Below are positions 14,581-23,110 of a DNA stretch of 64,000 nucleotides, piece after piece. The DNA is from AR5 sp035762565 (GTDB lineage: Bacteria; Methylomirabilota; Methylomirabilia; Rokubacteriales; CSP1-6), in the NCBI GenBank assembly GCA_035762565.1, contig DASTOJ010000005.1, positions 1-64,000 on the forward strand. Reading direction: 5' to 3'. The translations under genes were made by a program, and so were the position numbers. The notes beneath the pieces were generated by a model that saw nothing but the letters and a program-made list of their open reading frames with translations, was not told the origin of the DNA and searched no databases. Numbering within the stretch: position 1 is the stretch's first letter; every line of letters begins with the position of its first letter.

Positions 14581-17160
14581 TCAGGACCTCGCCCCCGCCA
14601 GGTACGCGCTGCTGAGCGCGGCACCCTCGCGCTCGCGCAGCGCCACCGCCACGCGCAGCTGCTCCAGGTACTGCTCGAGCGTCTTGCCGCCGAGGTCGAT
14701 CTTGCGCTCCTGGAAGAACCGGTGGACGTCGGCCTCCCACTCCGGGGTGGCGAGCCCGATCACCCCCTCGGCCATGCGGCGCAGGCCGTGCTTGGGATAC
14801 AGGCGGTCCATCGTGTCCCACTGGTGCTTGACGAACTCCCAGGCCTGCCCGCGGGAGTGGACCAGCATGAGCATCGTGCGAACGACGAAGGGCGCGTCCT
14901 GGGTGCGGATCTCGCCGTTGATCGTGCGGACCAGCGTCTGCTCCACCAGCGCCGGCTGCCGGAAGGCGGTCAGCGCATAGAGATAGCGCTGCTCCTCCTG
15001 CGGCGTGGCGGCGGCGCGGAACCGCAGGAGGAAGGCCTCGTAGCGCGCCTCGTCACCGGCCTGGGCGAGGACGGCGATGAGCGCGGGCAGGACGTTGGGG
15101 TCGACCTCGACACCGCGCTCGTGGGCGCCGTACAGCTCGGCCGCGCGCGCCTGCACCTCGGGGTCGTTACCCAGCGTGCCGAGCGCGCGGACGAGATCGC
15201 CGCGCAGCTGGCGGGTCAGCTCGTCCTCGCCCGCCCGCGGCGTCCACCCGAGCGCCGCCAGCGCGGGCGCCGCGCGGTCGCGCACCAGCGCTTCCAGCCC
15301 CGGCCGATCGGCCGGCCGCACCAGCCGGTTGAGCGCTCCCAGCGGGCCCAGGAGCGCGGACCACACGTTCTTGTCGCGCTCGTCGCGGAACCGGTCGGTC
15401 AGCTCGAGATACTCGGAGGCCGGCATGAGCCCGGCCGCGGTGACGGCCCACGCGTCGTTGACGAGGTTGAACCGCTCGATGGCGGCCAGCCGGGGGAGCC
15501 GGCCCAGCAGCCGCGTGAGGAGGTCGCCGTCGTAGCGGACACGGTAGAAGCCGTGGCCGCCCTCGTTGACGATCACCGACTCGAAGCCGGCGGGCAGCGG
15601 CCGCCGCGTCTCGCCCTCGGCCAGGAGCAGGCGGTCGACCGACTCGCGGCCGTCGGCGGCGATCCGCAGCTGCACCGGCACCTGCCAGCCCGCGGGCCCC
15701 GGCGCGGCCGGAGCGGCGGCGCCGTACCAGCGCAGCGGTTCCGGCAGGTAGGTGAACCGCTGCTGGCGCAGCACGAGCTGGCCGCCCTCCACGGCGACGC
15801 TGACCAGGGGGTAGCCGGGCGCGAAGATCCAGTTGTCCATCACGGCCGGGATCGGCTGCCGGGAGGCGCGGCCGAGCGCGGCCCACAGGTCGCCGGTGTC
15901 GGCGTTGGCGAAGGCGTGGGCGCGAAGGTAATCGCGCACGCCTTCCCGGAAGATCTCGGAGCCGAGGTACTGCTCGAGCATCCGGAGCACCGAGGCGCCC
16001 TTCTCGTAGGTCAGGACGTCGAACATCGCGTCGGCCTCGCGGGGCGCACGCACCGGGAACTCGATGGGCCGCGTGCTGTGCAGGCCGTCCACCGAGAGCG
16101 CGGCGGCCCGGGAGACGCCGAAGGCGACCCAGCGCTGCCACTCCGGCTTCCAGTCGTCGACCGCCAGCATCTCCATGAACGTGGCGAACGCCTCGTTGAG
16201 CCAGATGCCGTTCCACCAGCTCATCGTGACCAGGTCGCCGAACCACATGTGGGCGTTCTCGTGGGCGACCACGTCGGCGACGCGCTGCAGCTCGGCGTGG
16301 GAGGCGGCGTTCCCGTCGACCAGCAGTGCCGTCTCCCGGAAGGTGATCGCGCCGAGGTTCTCCATGGCGCCCGCGGCGAAGTCGGGGATGGCCAGCAGAT
16401 CCAGCTTGTCGCCCGGGTACGGCAGGCCGTAATAGTTCTCGAAGTAGCGGAGGGTGGCCACCGCGCTCTCCTGGCCGAAGGCGGCCAGGCGCCGCTTGCC
16501 CGGCGCGCACCAGACGCTGAGCGGGGTGGCGCCGACCAGCGCGGGCTCCGTGTGCTCGAGCTCGCCGACCACGAAGGCCACGAGGTAGGTCGACATCTTG
16601 ATGGTGTCGGCGAAGCGGACGACCTTGCGGTCGCCCTCGCGCGTCTCGGCCACGATGCGCGTGTTGGAGACCGCGGTGAGCGCGGGATCGATCGCCAGGG
16701 TGACGGCGAACACGGCCTTGAACGCCGGCTCGTCCCAGCAGGGGAACGCGCGGCGGGCGTCGGTGGCCTCGAACTGGGTGGCCGCCATCGTGCGCGTGGC
16801 ACCGGAGGGGCCCTTGTAGACCGAGCGGTAGAAGCCGCGCAGCTTGTCGTTGAGCGTGCCCCGGAAGACGATCCGCAGGCGGGCGCCGCCGGCCGCCAGC
16901 GGCTCGGCGAAGACCAGGCGGGCGCGCTCGGCGGCCTCGTCGAGGCTGACGGCGGCGCGTTGCTCGCGCCCTCGCGCGTCGAGGACGACCGCCTCGTCGA
17001 GGGCCAGCTCGACGGCGTTGAGGTCGATCGCGCTCACCGGCTCGGCCACGTCGACGGCGATCGTCTCCTCGCCGTGGAACGTCCGCGTGGTCAGGTCGGG
17101 CTCGAGCCGGATGTCGTAGCGGACGGGGACGGCGGTGCGCGGTAGTCGATAGGGATCCAC
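14581..17160 (-). CDS. M1 family aminopeptidase (aminopeptidase N type)
   Basis: 859 residues. The N-terminal beta domain is followed by the exopeptidase signature GAMEN (AAGAMENLGAITF). The zinc site is HENAHMWFGD (HEXXH) with the third ligand Glu in NEAFATFMEM, and the catalytic tyrosine region is MFDVLTYEKGASVL. A long ERAP1-like helical C-terminal domain completes it. The zinc enzyme removes N-terminal residues from peptides. There is no signal peptide, so it is cytoplasmic. It lies 30 bases after the DUF2877 gene on the same strand. Confidence 0.96.
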   Translation of the reverse strand: MDPYRLPRTAVPVRYDIRLEPDLTTRTFHGEETIAVDVAEPVSAIDLNAVELALDEAVVLDARGREQRAAVSLDEAAERARLVFAEPLAAGGARLRIVFRGTLNDKLRGFYRSVYKGPSGATRTMAATQFEATDARRAFPCWDEPAFKAVFAVTLAIDPALTAVSNTRIVAETREGDRKVVRFADTIKMSTYLVAFVVGELEHTEPALVGATPLSVWCAPGKRRLAAFGQESAVATLRYFENYYGLPYPGDKLDLLAIPDFAAGAMENLGAITFRETALLVDGNAASHAELQRVADVVAHENAHMWFGDLVTMSWWNGIWLNEAFATFMEMLAVDDWKPEWQRWVAFGVSRAAALSVDGLHSTRPIEFPVRAPREADAMFDVLTYEKGASVLRMLEQYLGSEIFREGVRDYLRAHAFANADTGDLWAALGRASRQPIPAVMDNWIFAPGYPLVSVAVEGGQLVLRQQRFTYLPEPLRWYGAAAPAAPGPAGWQVPVQLRIAADGRESVDRLLLAEGETRRPLPAGFESVIVNEGGHGFYRVRYDGDLLTRLLGRLPRLAAIERFNLVNDAWAVTAAGLMPASEYLELTDRFRDERDKNVWSALLGPLGALNRLVRPADRPGLEALVRDRAAPALAALGWTPRAGEDELTRQLRGDLVRALGTLGNDPEVQARAAELYGAHERGVEVDPNVLPALIAVLAQAGDEARYEAFLLRFRAAATPQEEQRYLYALTAFRQPALVEQTLVRTINGEIRTQDAPFVVRTMLMLVHSRGQAWEFVKHQWDTMDRLYPKHGLRRMAEGVIGLATPEWEADVHRFFQERKIDLGGKTLEQYLEQLRVAVALREREGAALSSAYLAGARS

Positions 17161-17190
17161 GGGACCTCCGAATGGGGTCAGAGTGCCCGC

Positions 17191-18063
17191 TTACTGTACA
17201 CCACCCCGGCCGCCGAGCCCCGCCCCTAGCCCGGCCAGCAGATCCCACCCGGAGGAGTGGCCGAGCCGGCTCACGCGGCCCGCGGCGTCCAGCGCGTCCC
17301 TGCTGGCGGCGCGGCCGAGGGCGGCGAGGAGCTCGTGCAGGGGAGCCCAGCCGAGCCCGGCGGCGAGGTCGCGGAGGAGCGTGAAGCTGATCGGATGGGT
17401 GCGTGTCCGCGCGGACCTCAGCACGGCGCCGGCCGCGCGACCCCAGGCGGCGGGGTCGGCGAATCCTGCCGCGGCGAGCCCGCGGCGCGCGAACAGCACG
17501 CCGCCGACGTAATCGTCACCGGAGGGTGTGAGCCCGCCACCAAGTCCCACCAGCTCGATCGCGGCGTCGGCGGCCGCCGCCGCGTCGTCGCGCGTGCACG
17601 CGCGCGCGAGCGCCTCGGCGGAAGTCCGCGCGCGGGCCAGGGGGAATTCGAGCGGTCCGCCGGCGATCAGCGCCCCGAATCCTCTCGGGGCGCCGAGAAC
17701 GCCGAGGCCGGCGGTCAGGTCCCGCCAGCTCGTGACCAAACGCTCAGCCGACCCTGGACCCAGCGCCGGCGAGGGCGGACGCCACGGGGCCAGGCTGCCG
17801 GCATCCAGCAGGACGTCGTCGCGCCCGAGAGCCTGCGCGCCGGGCGCCAGGACGGCGCGCGGATGCAGCGGCGCCTCGGGCCCTCCGAGCCAGACGAGCT
17901 CGCCGCCCGCGGTCAGATAGACCGACGCGCTCAGCCGCGCCAGCACCCGCGCCCGGCCGCCTTCCCGCCGCAGCGCCGCATGCGCGACGATGCCGATCGC
18001 CACCGGTCTGACCGTGTCCGCGCGCGACCCGACCGGCGCAGGTCCAGGCGGGGGTGGCGGCAC
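17191..18063 (-). CDS. DUF2877 protein (YlbF/AllH-like)
   Basis: 290 residues from a GTG one base past the stop of the gamma-glutamyltransferase gene. The family signatures are GLGGGLTPSGDDYVGGVLF and ARTRTHPISFTLLRDLAAG, and a C-terminal RLGHSSGWDLLAGLGAGL. In enterobacteria this family sits in the oxamate carbamoyltransferase/allantoin region, but the reaction here is not inferable. Tight spacing implies co-translation with the upstream ggt gene. Confidence 0.8.
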   Translation of the reverse strand: MPPPPPGPAPVGSRADTVRPVAIGIVAHAALRREGGRARVLARLSASVYLTAGGELVWLGGPEAPLHPRAVLAPGAQALGRDDVLLDAGSLAPWRPPSPALGPGSAERLVTSWRDLTAGLGVLGAPRGFGALIAGGPLEFPLARARTSAEALARACTRDDAAAAADAAIELVGLGGGLTPSGDDYVGGVLFARRGLAAAGFADPAAWGRAAGAVLRSARTRTHPISFTLLRDLAAGLGWAPLHELLAALGRAASRDALDAAGRVSRLGHSSGWDLLAGLGAGLGGRGGVQ

Positions 18064-18064
18064 G

Positions 18065-19678
18065 CTACCAGCCGAGCGCCGCCCCGTCGGCGCGCGGGTC
18101 GCTGCCACCGGCCAGCCCGTCGGCGTCGAGACGGATGAGATGGGCGTGGCCCATGAGGTCGCTCCAATCGTCGACCACCTCGACCTCATGCCCGCGCCGC
18201 CGTAGCTCCGCGGCCACGCCCACCGCAAAGCGGCCCTCCAGCCGCAGCGATCGGGAGACCTCGCCCCAGGTGCGGCCGAACAGCCAGCGGGGGGCCTCGA
18301 CCGCGGCCTGCGGGCCCAGCCCCCGGTCGACCACCCGGGTGACGAGCGCCGCCTGTGTCTGCGGCTGTCCGTCGCCGCCCATCGTGCCGTAGACCAGGCG
18401 CGGGCGGCCGTCCACCAGGTACATGGACGGGATCAGCGTGTGGGCGGGGCGCTTGCGTGGCGCCAGGCGGTTGGGGTGTCGCTCGTCCAGCGAGAAGAAC
18501 GCCCCGCGGTTCTGCAGCAGCACTCCCGTGTCGCCCGCCACCACGCCGGCGCCGAATTCGTGGTACAGGCTCTGGATCACCGCGACGGCGTTGCCGGCGG
18601 CGTCGGCGGCGACGATCGCGATGGTGTCGCCGCCGGCGGGCCGCGCCTCGGTCGCCATCGCCGCACGACGGGACATGCGGCCGCGGCGGGCGGCCAGCCG
18701 CTCGGGATCCAGACAGCGCGCCACCGGCACGTCGGCGACGGCGGGGTCCGTCAGGTGGCGGTCGCGGTCCTCGAGGGCGAGCTTGGTCGCCTCCACCGTG
18801 AGGTGCACGTGATCGGCGTCATCCAGGCTCGCAACGTCGAATCCCTCGAGCAACGCGAGGACCTCGAGCGCGGCCAGCCCCTGGGTCGGCGGCGGCGCGC
18901 TCACCGCTTCGCCGCCCCGGTAGCGCACGCGGAGCGGCTCCGCCCATTCGGCGCGATGCTCGGCGAAGTCGGCGGGGGTGAGCGGACTGCCGGCGCCCGC
19001 CGCGCCCGCGACGATGCGGGCGGCCAGGCCCCCGCGGTAGAACTCCTCGGCGCCGCCGGCCACCACGTGCGAGAGCGTCGTCGCCAGGTCCGCCTGCACG
19101 AAGCGCTCGGCGGCGAGCCGGTCGGGATGGTAGACAGGCCACAGGGTGCGCCGCACGCCCGCGTCCGCGCCGCCGGCGAACAGATCGCGGGCACCGGCGG
19201 TCACGCGCCGCTGGCCGGCCGAGGGCGGGAATCCGTCGCGCGCGTGGGCGAGCGCGTCCTCGAAGAGCGCGTCCCACGGCAGCGGCGAGCCCATCACCTC
19301 ACGACTGTAGGCGTGCGCCTCCCACCAGCCGGACACGACGCCGGGCACCGTGAGCGCGGCGGCTCCGCCGCGGACGGGGATGGCGTCCCCGGCGCGCCGG
19401 TAGCGGTCCAGCGTCGCGGCCGCCGCGGCCCGGCCGACCCCGAGCAGCGCGCGCAAGCGCGCACGGCCGGCGTCGTAGAGCAGCCACACGTTGTCGCCGC
19501 CGATGGAGTTCATGTGGGGATAGACCACCGCGATCGTCGCCGCCGCCGCCGCCGCGGCGTCGAGCGCGTTGCCGCCGCGGCGCATGGCCCTCACGCCGGC
19601 GGCCGACGCGAGCGCGTGCGGCGTCGCGACGAGCCCGCGCGCGACGCGCGTCTCGGGCCACCGGGTCGGCGGCGTCAC
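18065..19678 (-). CDS. gamma-glutamyltransferase family Ntn-hydrolase
   Basis: 537 residues, started at GTG 19678. An upstream in-frame ATG exists at 19765, but that extension would run across the divergent promoter region. Family blocks include GLVATPHALASAAGVRAMRR, GGNALDAAAAAAATIAVVYP, GGDNVWLLYD, and the auto-processing site AGGDTIAIVAAD. There the Thr of DT should become the new N-terminal nucleophile of the small subunit. The usual DTTH is DTIA here. It cleaves gamma-glutamyl amides such as glutathione or related compounds. No clear signal peptide is present. Confidence 0.88.
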   Translation of the reverse strand: MTPPTRWPETRVARGLVATPHALASAAGVRAMRRGGNALDAAAAAAATIAVVYPHMNSIGGDNVWLLYDAGRARLRALLGVGRAAAAATLDRYRRAGDAIPVRGGAAALTVPGVVSGWWEAHAYSREVMGSPLPWDALFEDALAHARDGFPPSAGQRRVTAGARDLFAGGADAGVRRTLWPVYHPDRLAAERFVQADLATTLSHVVAGGAEEFYRGGLAARIVAGAAGAGSPLTPADFAEHRAEWAEPLRVRYRGGEAVSAPPPTQGLAALEVLALLEGFDVASLDDADHVHLTVEATKLALEDRDRHLTDPAVADVPVARCLDPERLAARRGRMSRRAAMATEARPAGGDTIAIVAADAAGNAVAVIQSLYHEFGAGVVAGDTGVLLQNRGAFFSLDERHPNRLAPRKRPAHTLIPSMYLVDGRPRLVYGTMGGDGQPQTQAALVTRVVDRGLGPQAAVEAPRWLFGRTWGEVSRSLRLEGRFAVGVAAELRRRGHEVEVVDDWSDLMGHAHLIRLDADGLAGGSDPRADGAALGW

Positions 19679-19723
19679 GGCCCGTATCGTACAACACGCT
19701 GCCGGCGGGCCACGCCCGTGCCG

Positions 19724-19752
19724 TTGACACTGCCGGGACCCGAGAGTAGATT
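19724..19752 (+). promoter_or_regulatory. sigma-70 promoter of the RiPP operon
   Basis: TTGACA (19724-19729, perfect -35) and TAGATT (19747-19752, 4 of 6 to TATAAT) are separated by exactly 17 bases. Transcription would begin around 19758-19760. That rules against the ATG at 19756 as the start and favours ATG 19789. Confidence 0.75.
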
Positions 19753-19766
19753 CCGATGACAACATG

Positions 19767-19783
19767 CACTCCCGAAGGGAGTG
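19767..19783 (+). promoter_or_regulatory. hairpin covering the first ribosome binding site of the RiPP operon
   Basis: CACTCCC (19767-19773) pairs with GGGAGTG (19777-19783) around GAA. The right arm contains the Shine-Dalgarno sequence GGGAG used by ATG 19789, so the fold would hide it. The same palindrome could instead be an operator just downstream of the transcription start. Confidence 0.5.
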
Positions 19784-19788
19784 TGCTC

Positions 19789-20076
19789 ATGGCATCGACG
19801 CTCTCGCTCGCATCCCGCGTCGCGATTCCCGCTCACGTGCTGTCCCGTCCCCTCCACGACGAGGTGGTCGTGCTCGAGCTGAAGCGCGGTGTCTACTTCG
19901 GACTCGATCCCGTCGGGACCCGGATCTGGCAGCTTCTCGAGCAGCGGCCCTCGCTGCAGGACGTTGTCGCGGCGCTCGTGGAGGAGTACGAGGTCGACCC
20001 GGCGCAGGGCGGCGAGGACCTTCTCGACCTCGTCGAGCAGCTGCACGCCCAGGGATTGCTTGAGATTCGGGACTGA
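19789..20076 (+). CDS. PqqD-like RiPP recognition element protein (lasso B1-type)
   Basis: 95 residues from ATG 19789, chosen for the GAAGGGAG ribosome binding site and because the alternative ATG at 19756 precedes the predicted transcript start. It is a PqqD winged-helix fold: LELKRGVYFGLDPVGTRIWQ, LEQRPSLQDVVAALVEEYEV and the C-terminal helix LLDLVEQLHAQGLLE. In lasso biosynthesis the B1 protein binds the precursor leader (YxxPxL motif) and presents it to the cyclase and protease. It is the first gene of the RiPP operon. Confidence 0.92.
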   Translation: MASTLSLASRVAIPAHVLSRPLHDEVVVLELKRGVYFGLDPVGTRIWQLLEQRPSLQDVVAALVEEYEVDPAQGGEDLLDLVEQLHAQGLLEIRD

Positions 20077-20100
20077 CGCGCGTGCGGCGGTCGGCCGGCC

Positions 20101-21942
20101 GTGAGCGGCATCGTCGGCCTCGTCAACTGGGACGGTACCCCGGTCGATCCGCGGCTTCTCCACCGCCTGACGGCGACGCTGAGTGCGCGAGGACCCGACC
20201 GCCAGCAGACGTGGCTCGACGGGCCCGCTGGCCTCGGCCACGCCTGGCTGCAGACGACCGACGGCGAGCCCGACCCGCAGCCCCTCGGCCTCGGCGGCCG
20301 GCTGTGGATCGTGGCCGATGCGCGGCTCGACGACCGGGTCACGCTGGCCGCCGCGCTGGACGCGCGCGGCCACGGCGAGGTGGCGCCGGCCAGCGATGCG
20401 GCGTTGATCCTGCGCGCCTACCGAGCGTGGGGTGAGGACTGCCTGCGCCATCTTCTCGGAGACTTCGTGTTCGCCGTCTGGGACGCCGACCGCCGGCGCC
20501 TCTTCTGCGCCCGCGATCACTTCGGCGTCAAGCCGCTCTACTATGCGCAGACGGCCACCGGCCTCGTGTTCAGCAACACGCTGGACTGCGTGCGCCTGCA
20601 CCCGGACGTTCCCGGCGCCGTCAACGACGCGGCGATCGGGGATTTCCTCCTGTTCGGGGCCCACCAGGATCCGGCGACCACGGCGTTCGAGGCGATCCGG
20701 CGCCTCCCGGCCGCTCACCACCTGGCCGGCACCGGACGTCTCGAGGCGCGGCGCTACTGGACGCTGCCGATCGACGGTCCCATCCGCTACGCCCACCGGC
20801 AGGACTACGTGGATCGCTTCGGCGAGCTGCTCGGGTCCGCGGTCGCCGATCGCCTACGGTGCGCCGGGGCCGGCGTGCTCATGAGCGGCGGCGTCGATTC
20901 GACCGCGGTCGCGGCGACCGCGAAGCACGGCCTCTCCCGGCCGGCCCCCGGCATCGAGCTCCGGGCGTACACCACGGTCTGCGAGCGATTGTTCGCCGAT
21001 CCCGAGCGACGCTACGCCTCCCTGGCGGCCGGCGCGCTGGCGGTTCCGGTCCACTACCGGGTGGTGGACCACTATCAGCTCTTCGACCGCTGGGACGACC
21101 CCGACCGCCGGACGCCGGAACCGCAGGCGGACCCGCTGGTGGCGGTTCACCTCGACCTCTTGCGAGACGTGGCCGTGCACAGCCGCGTGGCGCTGACCGG
21201 CTACGGCGGCGACCCGGTCTTTCGCGTCCCGCTGGCCTACGCCACCGGCCTGGTGAGGCGCGGCAGGATGCTGGAGCTCGCGGGGGAGCTCGGCCAGTAC
21301 CTGCTGGCGTGCCGCCGGCTGCCCAGAGTCCGGCTCGGCGCGCACGTGCGCGCGTGGCTGGGCCCCCGGCGACCGCCGGTCACCGCGGCGCCGGGCTGGC
21401 TCACCGCCGACCTCGTCACACGCCTCGAGCGACGCCCACGCGCAGCGGCCCTCGATGCCGAGCCTCCGCCGGTCCATCCGACTCGTCCCGCCGCGTACGA
21501 TCTGCTGACGTCCTCCGACTGGCCGTCGATCTTCGAGAGCTACGACGCGGGCACGACGGGCGTGCCCGTCGCCGTGCGGCATCCGTTCTTCGACGTGCGG
21601 CTGGTCCGGTACCTGCTCGCGATTCCCCCGATACCCTGGTGCTTCGACAAGACGATCCTGCGACTGGCCATGCGCGGACTCCTGCCGGAGTCCGTGCGCC
21701 TCCGGCCGAAGGCGGTGGCGGCAGGGGACGCCGTCGTCGCGCTGCTCCGGCGGCCGGCCGCGCAATGGGTGGACCGCTTCGAGCCGGCACCAGCCCTCGG
21801 GGCTTACGTGCGCCGCGACCGCGTGCCCCGGGTACACGGCGAGGACGATTCGACCAGCGCCTGGACCGGCCTGCGTCCCCTCTGTCTCAACTACTGGCTG
21901 GCGTCGCAGGCTGCCGGACCGCTCAAGGGGAGGTCGGCATGA
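20101..21942 (+). CDS. asparagine-synthetase-like macrolactam cyclase (lasso C-type)
   Basis: 613 residues from a GTG. The N-terminal class II glutaminase-like domain reads (V)SGIVGLVNWDG; the catalytic Cys of AsnB (MCGI) is Ser, so it cannot release ammonia from glutamine, as in known lasso cyclases. The Asn-synthetase domain has the PP-loop MSGGVDSTAVAA (SGGxDS at about 262-267) for ATP binding and LTGYGGDPVF. The expected reaction is adenylation of an Asp or Glu side chain of the core, then attack by the core N terminus. Its stop overlaps the precursor ATG. Confidence 0.92.
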   Translation: MSGIVGLVNWDGTPVDPRLLHRLTATLSARGPDRQQTWLDGPAGLGHAWLQTTDGEPDPQPLGLGGRLWIVADARLDDRVTLAAALDARGHGEVAPASDAALILRAYRAWGEDCLRHLLGDFVFAVWDADRRRLFCARDHFGVKPLYYAQTATGLVFSNTLDCVRLHPDVPGAVNDAAIGDFLLFGAHQDPATTAFEAIRRLPAAHHLAGTGRLEARRYWTLPIDGPIRYAHRQDYVDRFGELLGSAVADRLRCAGAGVLMSGGVDSTAVAATAKHGLSRPAPGIELRAYTTVCERLFADPERRYASLAAGALAVPVHYRVVDHYQLFDRWDDPDRRTPEPQADPLVAVHLDLLRDVAVHSRVALTGYGGDPVFRVPLAYATGLVRRGRMLELAGELGQYLLACRRLPRVRLGAHVRAWLGPRRPPVTAAPGWLTADLVTRLERRPRAAALDAEPPPVHPTRPAAYDLLTSSDWPSIFESYDAGTTGVPVAVRHPFFDVRLVRYLLAIPPIPWCFDKTILRLAMRGLLPESVRLRPKAVAAGDAVVALLRRPAAQWVDRFEPAPALGAYVRRDRVPRVHGEDDSTSAWTGLRPLCLNYWLASQAAGPLKGRSA

Positions 21943-22094
21943 AATCGTCGAGTGCATCCGATCCGCGCGCGCCCCGGAAGCCGTACCGTCGTCCGAAGCT
22001 GACGATCTACGGCGACCTCCGGGAGATCACGCGCACCACCACTGACATGGGAAGGACCAACGACATGACGACCGGCATGAACAAGACCGCGTGA
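21939..22094 (+). CDS. lasso-type RiPP precursor peptide
   Basis: 51 residues from ATG 21939, overlapping the cyclase stop (ATGA). The leader holds the complete lasso recognition motif Y16-x2-P19-x-L21-x3-G25-x5-T31 (YRRPKLTIYGDLREIT). If Thr31 is the usual -2 residue, the core starts at Thr33: TTTDMGRTNDMTTGMNKTA, 19 residues. Its only acidic residues are at core positions 4 and 10, not the 7-9 needed for a canonical ring, and residue 1 is Thr rather than Gly. Seven of 19 core residues are Thr. A GGGGAGG ribosome binding site lies at 21927-21933 inside the cyclase gene. Confidence 0.88.
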   Translation: MKSSSASDPRAPRKPYRRPKLTIYGDLREITRTTTDMGRTNDMTTGMNKTA

Positions 22095-23110
22095 CGGGCA
22101 CGCTCGGGGACACCACCGCCGGCGTTCACGGCGGGACGGTCTACGGGTACTCCATCTTCGGTCTGCGCGTTTCGGCGACGCAGCCACTGCCGGGACTGGC
22201 CGCCGCCGGCCGTGGTGGCTGGGACGTCGCGATCCGGCTCGGCGCGCTTCCGCCGGACCTGGAACACGCGCCGCTCGTGGACGACCCGCTCTACATCAGC
22301 GCCGACCGGGACGACGCCGGGCGCCCGCTGCTCGTGGTCCGGCAATCCCCGGGAGCGGCGCGCTTCCACCTCCGGTATGCCGACGGCACCGACTTCGTCG
22401 TCGATGGCCCGGGGACGCAGGTGTGGGCCCGCTGGCCCGAGCCGTGGACACTGGATGACGTCGCCACGTACCTGCTCGGCCCCGTGCTGGCGTTCGTGCT
22501 GCGGCGGCGCGGAACCACGTGCCTTCATGCGAGCGCCGTGGCGCTGGGAGAGCGGGCCGTCGCGCTGGTGGGGCCGCCCGGTGCCGGCAAGTCCACGCTG
22601 GCGGCGGGCCTGGCCCGGCGCGGCCATCCGGGGCTCTCGGACGACGTGGTCGCCCTGACCCACGTCGAGGGGAGGGTCGCCGTCCAGCCCGGGCCTCCGC
22701 GCATCCGGCTCTGGCCCGACTCCGTCGCGGCGCTGTACGGGGCTCCGGATGCGCTCCCGCGCCTGACGCCGACGTGGGACAAGCGGGTCCTGGAGCTGAC
22801 GTCGACCCGAGGGGGGTACCATCCGCGGCCGCTGCCGCTCGCCGCCATCTATCTCTTGACCACGCGCGCTTCCGCGCCGACTCTACCGCGCGTGGAGGGA
22901 CTGTCGGCCGTCGAGAGCCTGCTGGCGCTGGTCGCCAACACGTCCATGAACTACCTGCTCGACGCCGCCATGCGGGGGCAGGAGTTCGCGTGCCTGAGCG
23001 CGGTGGTGGACTCGGTGCCGGTGCGGCGCCTGGTGCGCTGCGACGACCCCGCTCTCGTGTCGAGGCTGTGCGACCTGATCGTCCGTGACGCGCCGGGCTG
23101 CCGTGTATAG
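22091..23110 (+). CDS. HPr-kinase/SerK-like protein of the RiPP operon
   Basis: 339 residues from a GTG overlapping the precursor stop (GTGA). The N-terminal ~130 residues are beta-rich and specific to RiPP-associated members. The kinase domain has LHASAV, the P-loop GPPGAGKSTLAAGLARRG (about 161-178) and SDDVVAL. In paeninodin-type pathways such kinases phosphorylate a C-terminal Ser of the precursor. Here the core has no Ser and ends K-T-A, so a Thr would have to be the target. Confidence 0.88.
   Translation: MTGTLGDTTAGVHGGTVYGYSIFGLRVSATQPLPGLAAAGRGGWDVAIRLGALPPDLEHAPLVDDPLYISADRDDAGRPLLVVRQSPGAARFHLRYADGTDFVVDGPGTQVWARWPEPWTLDDVATYLLGPVLAFVLRRRGTTCLHASAVALGERAVALVGPPGAGKSTLAAGLARRGHPGLSDDVVALTHVEGRVAVQPGPPRIRLWPDSVAALYGAPDALPRLTPTWDKRVLELTSTRGGYHPRPLPLAAIYLLTTRASAPTLPRVEGLSAVESLLALVANTSMNYLLDAAMRGQEFACLSAVVDSVPVRRLVRCDDPALVSRLCDLIVRDAPGCRV

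Noticed and set aside
19756..19788. ATG 19756 as the start of the PqqD-like gene
   Set aside because: It lies before the predicted transcript start of the TTGACA/TAGATT promoter and has no ribosome binding site; ATG 19789 has one.
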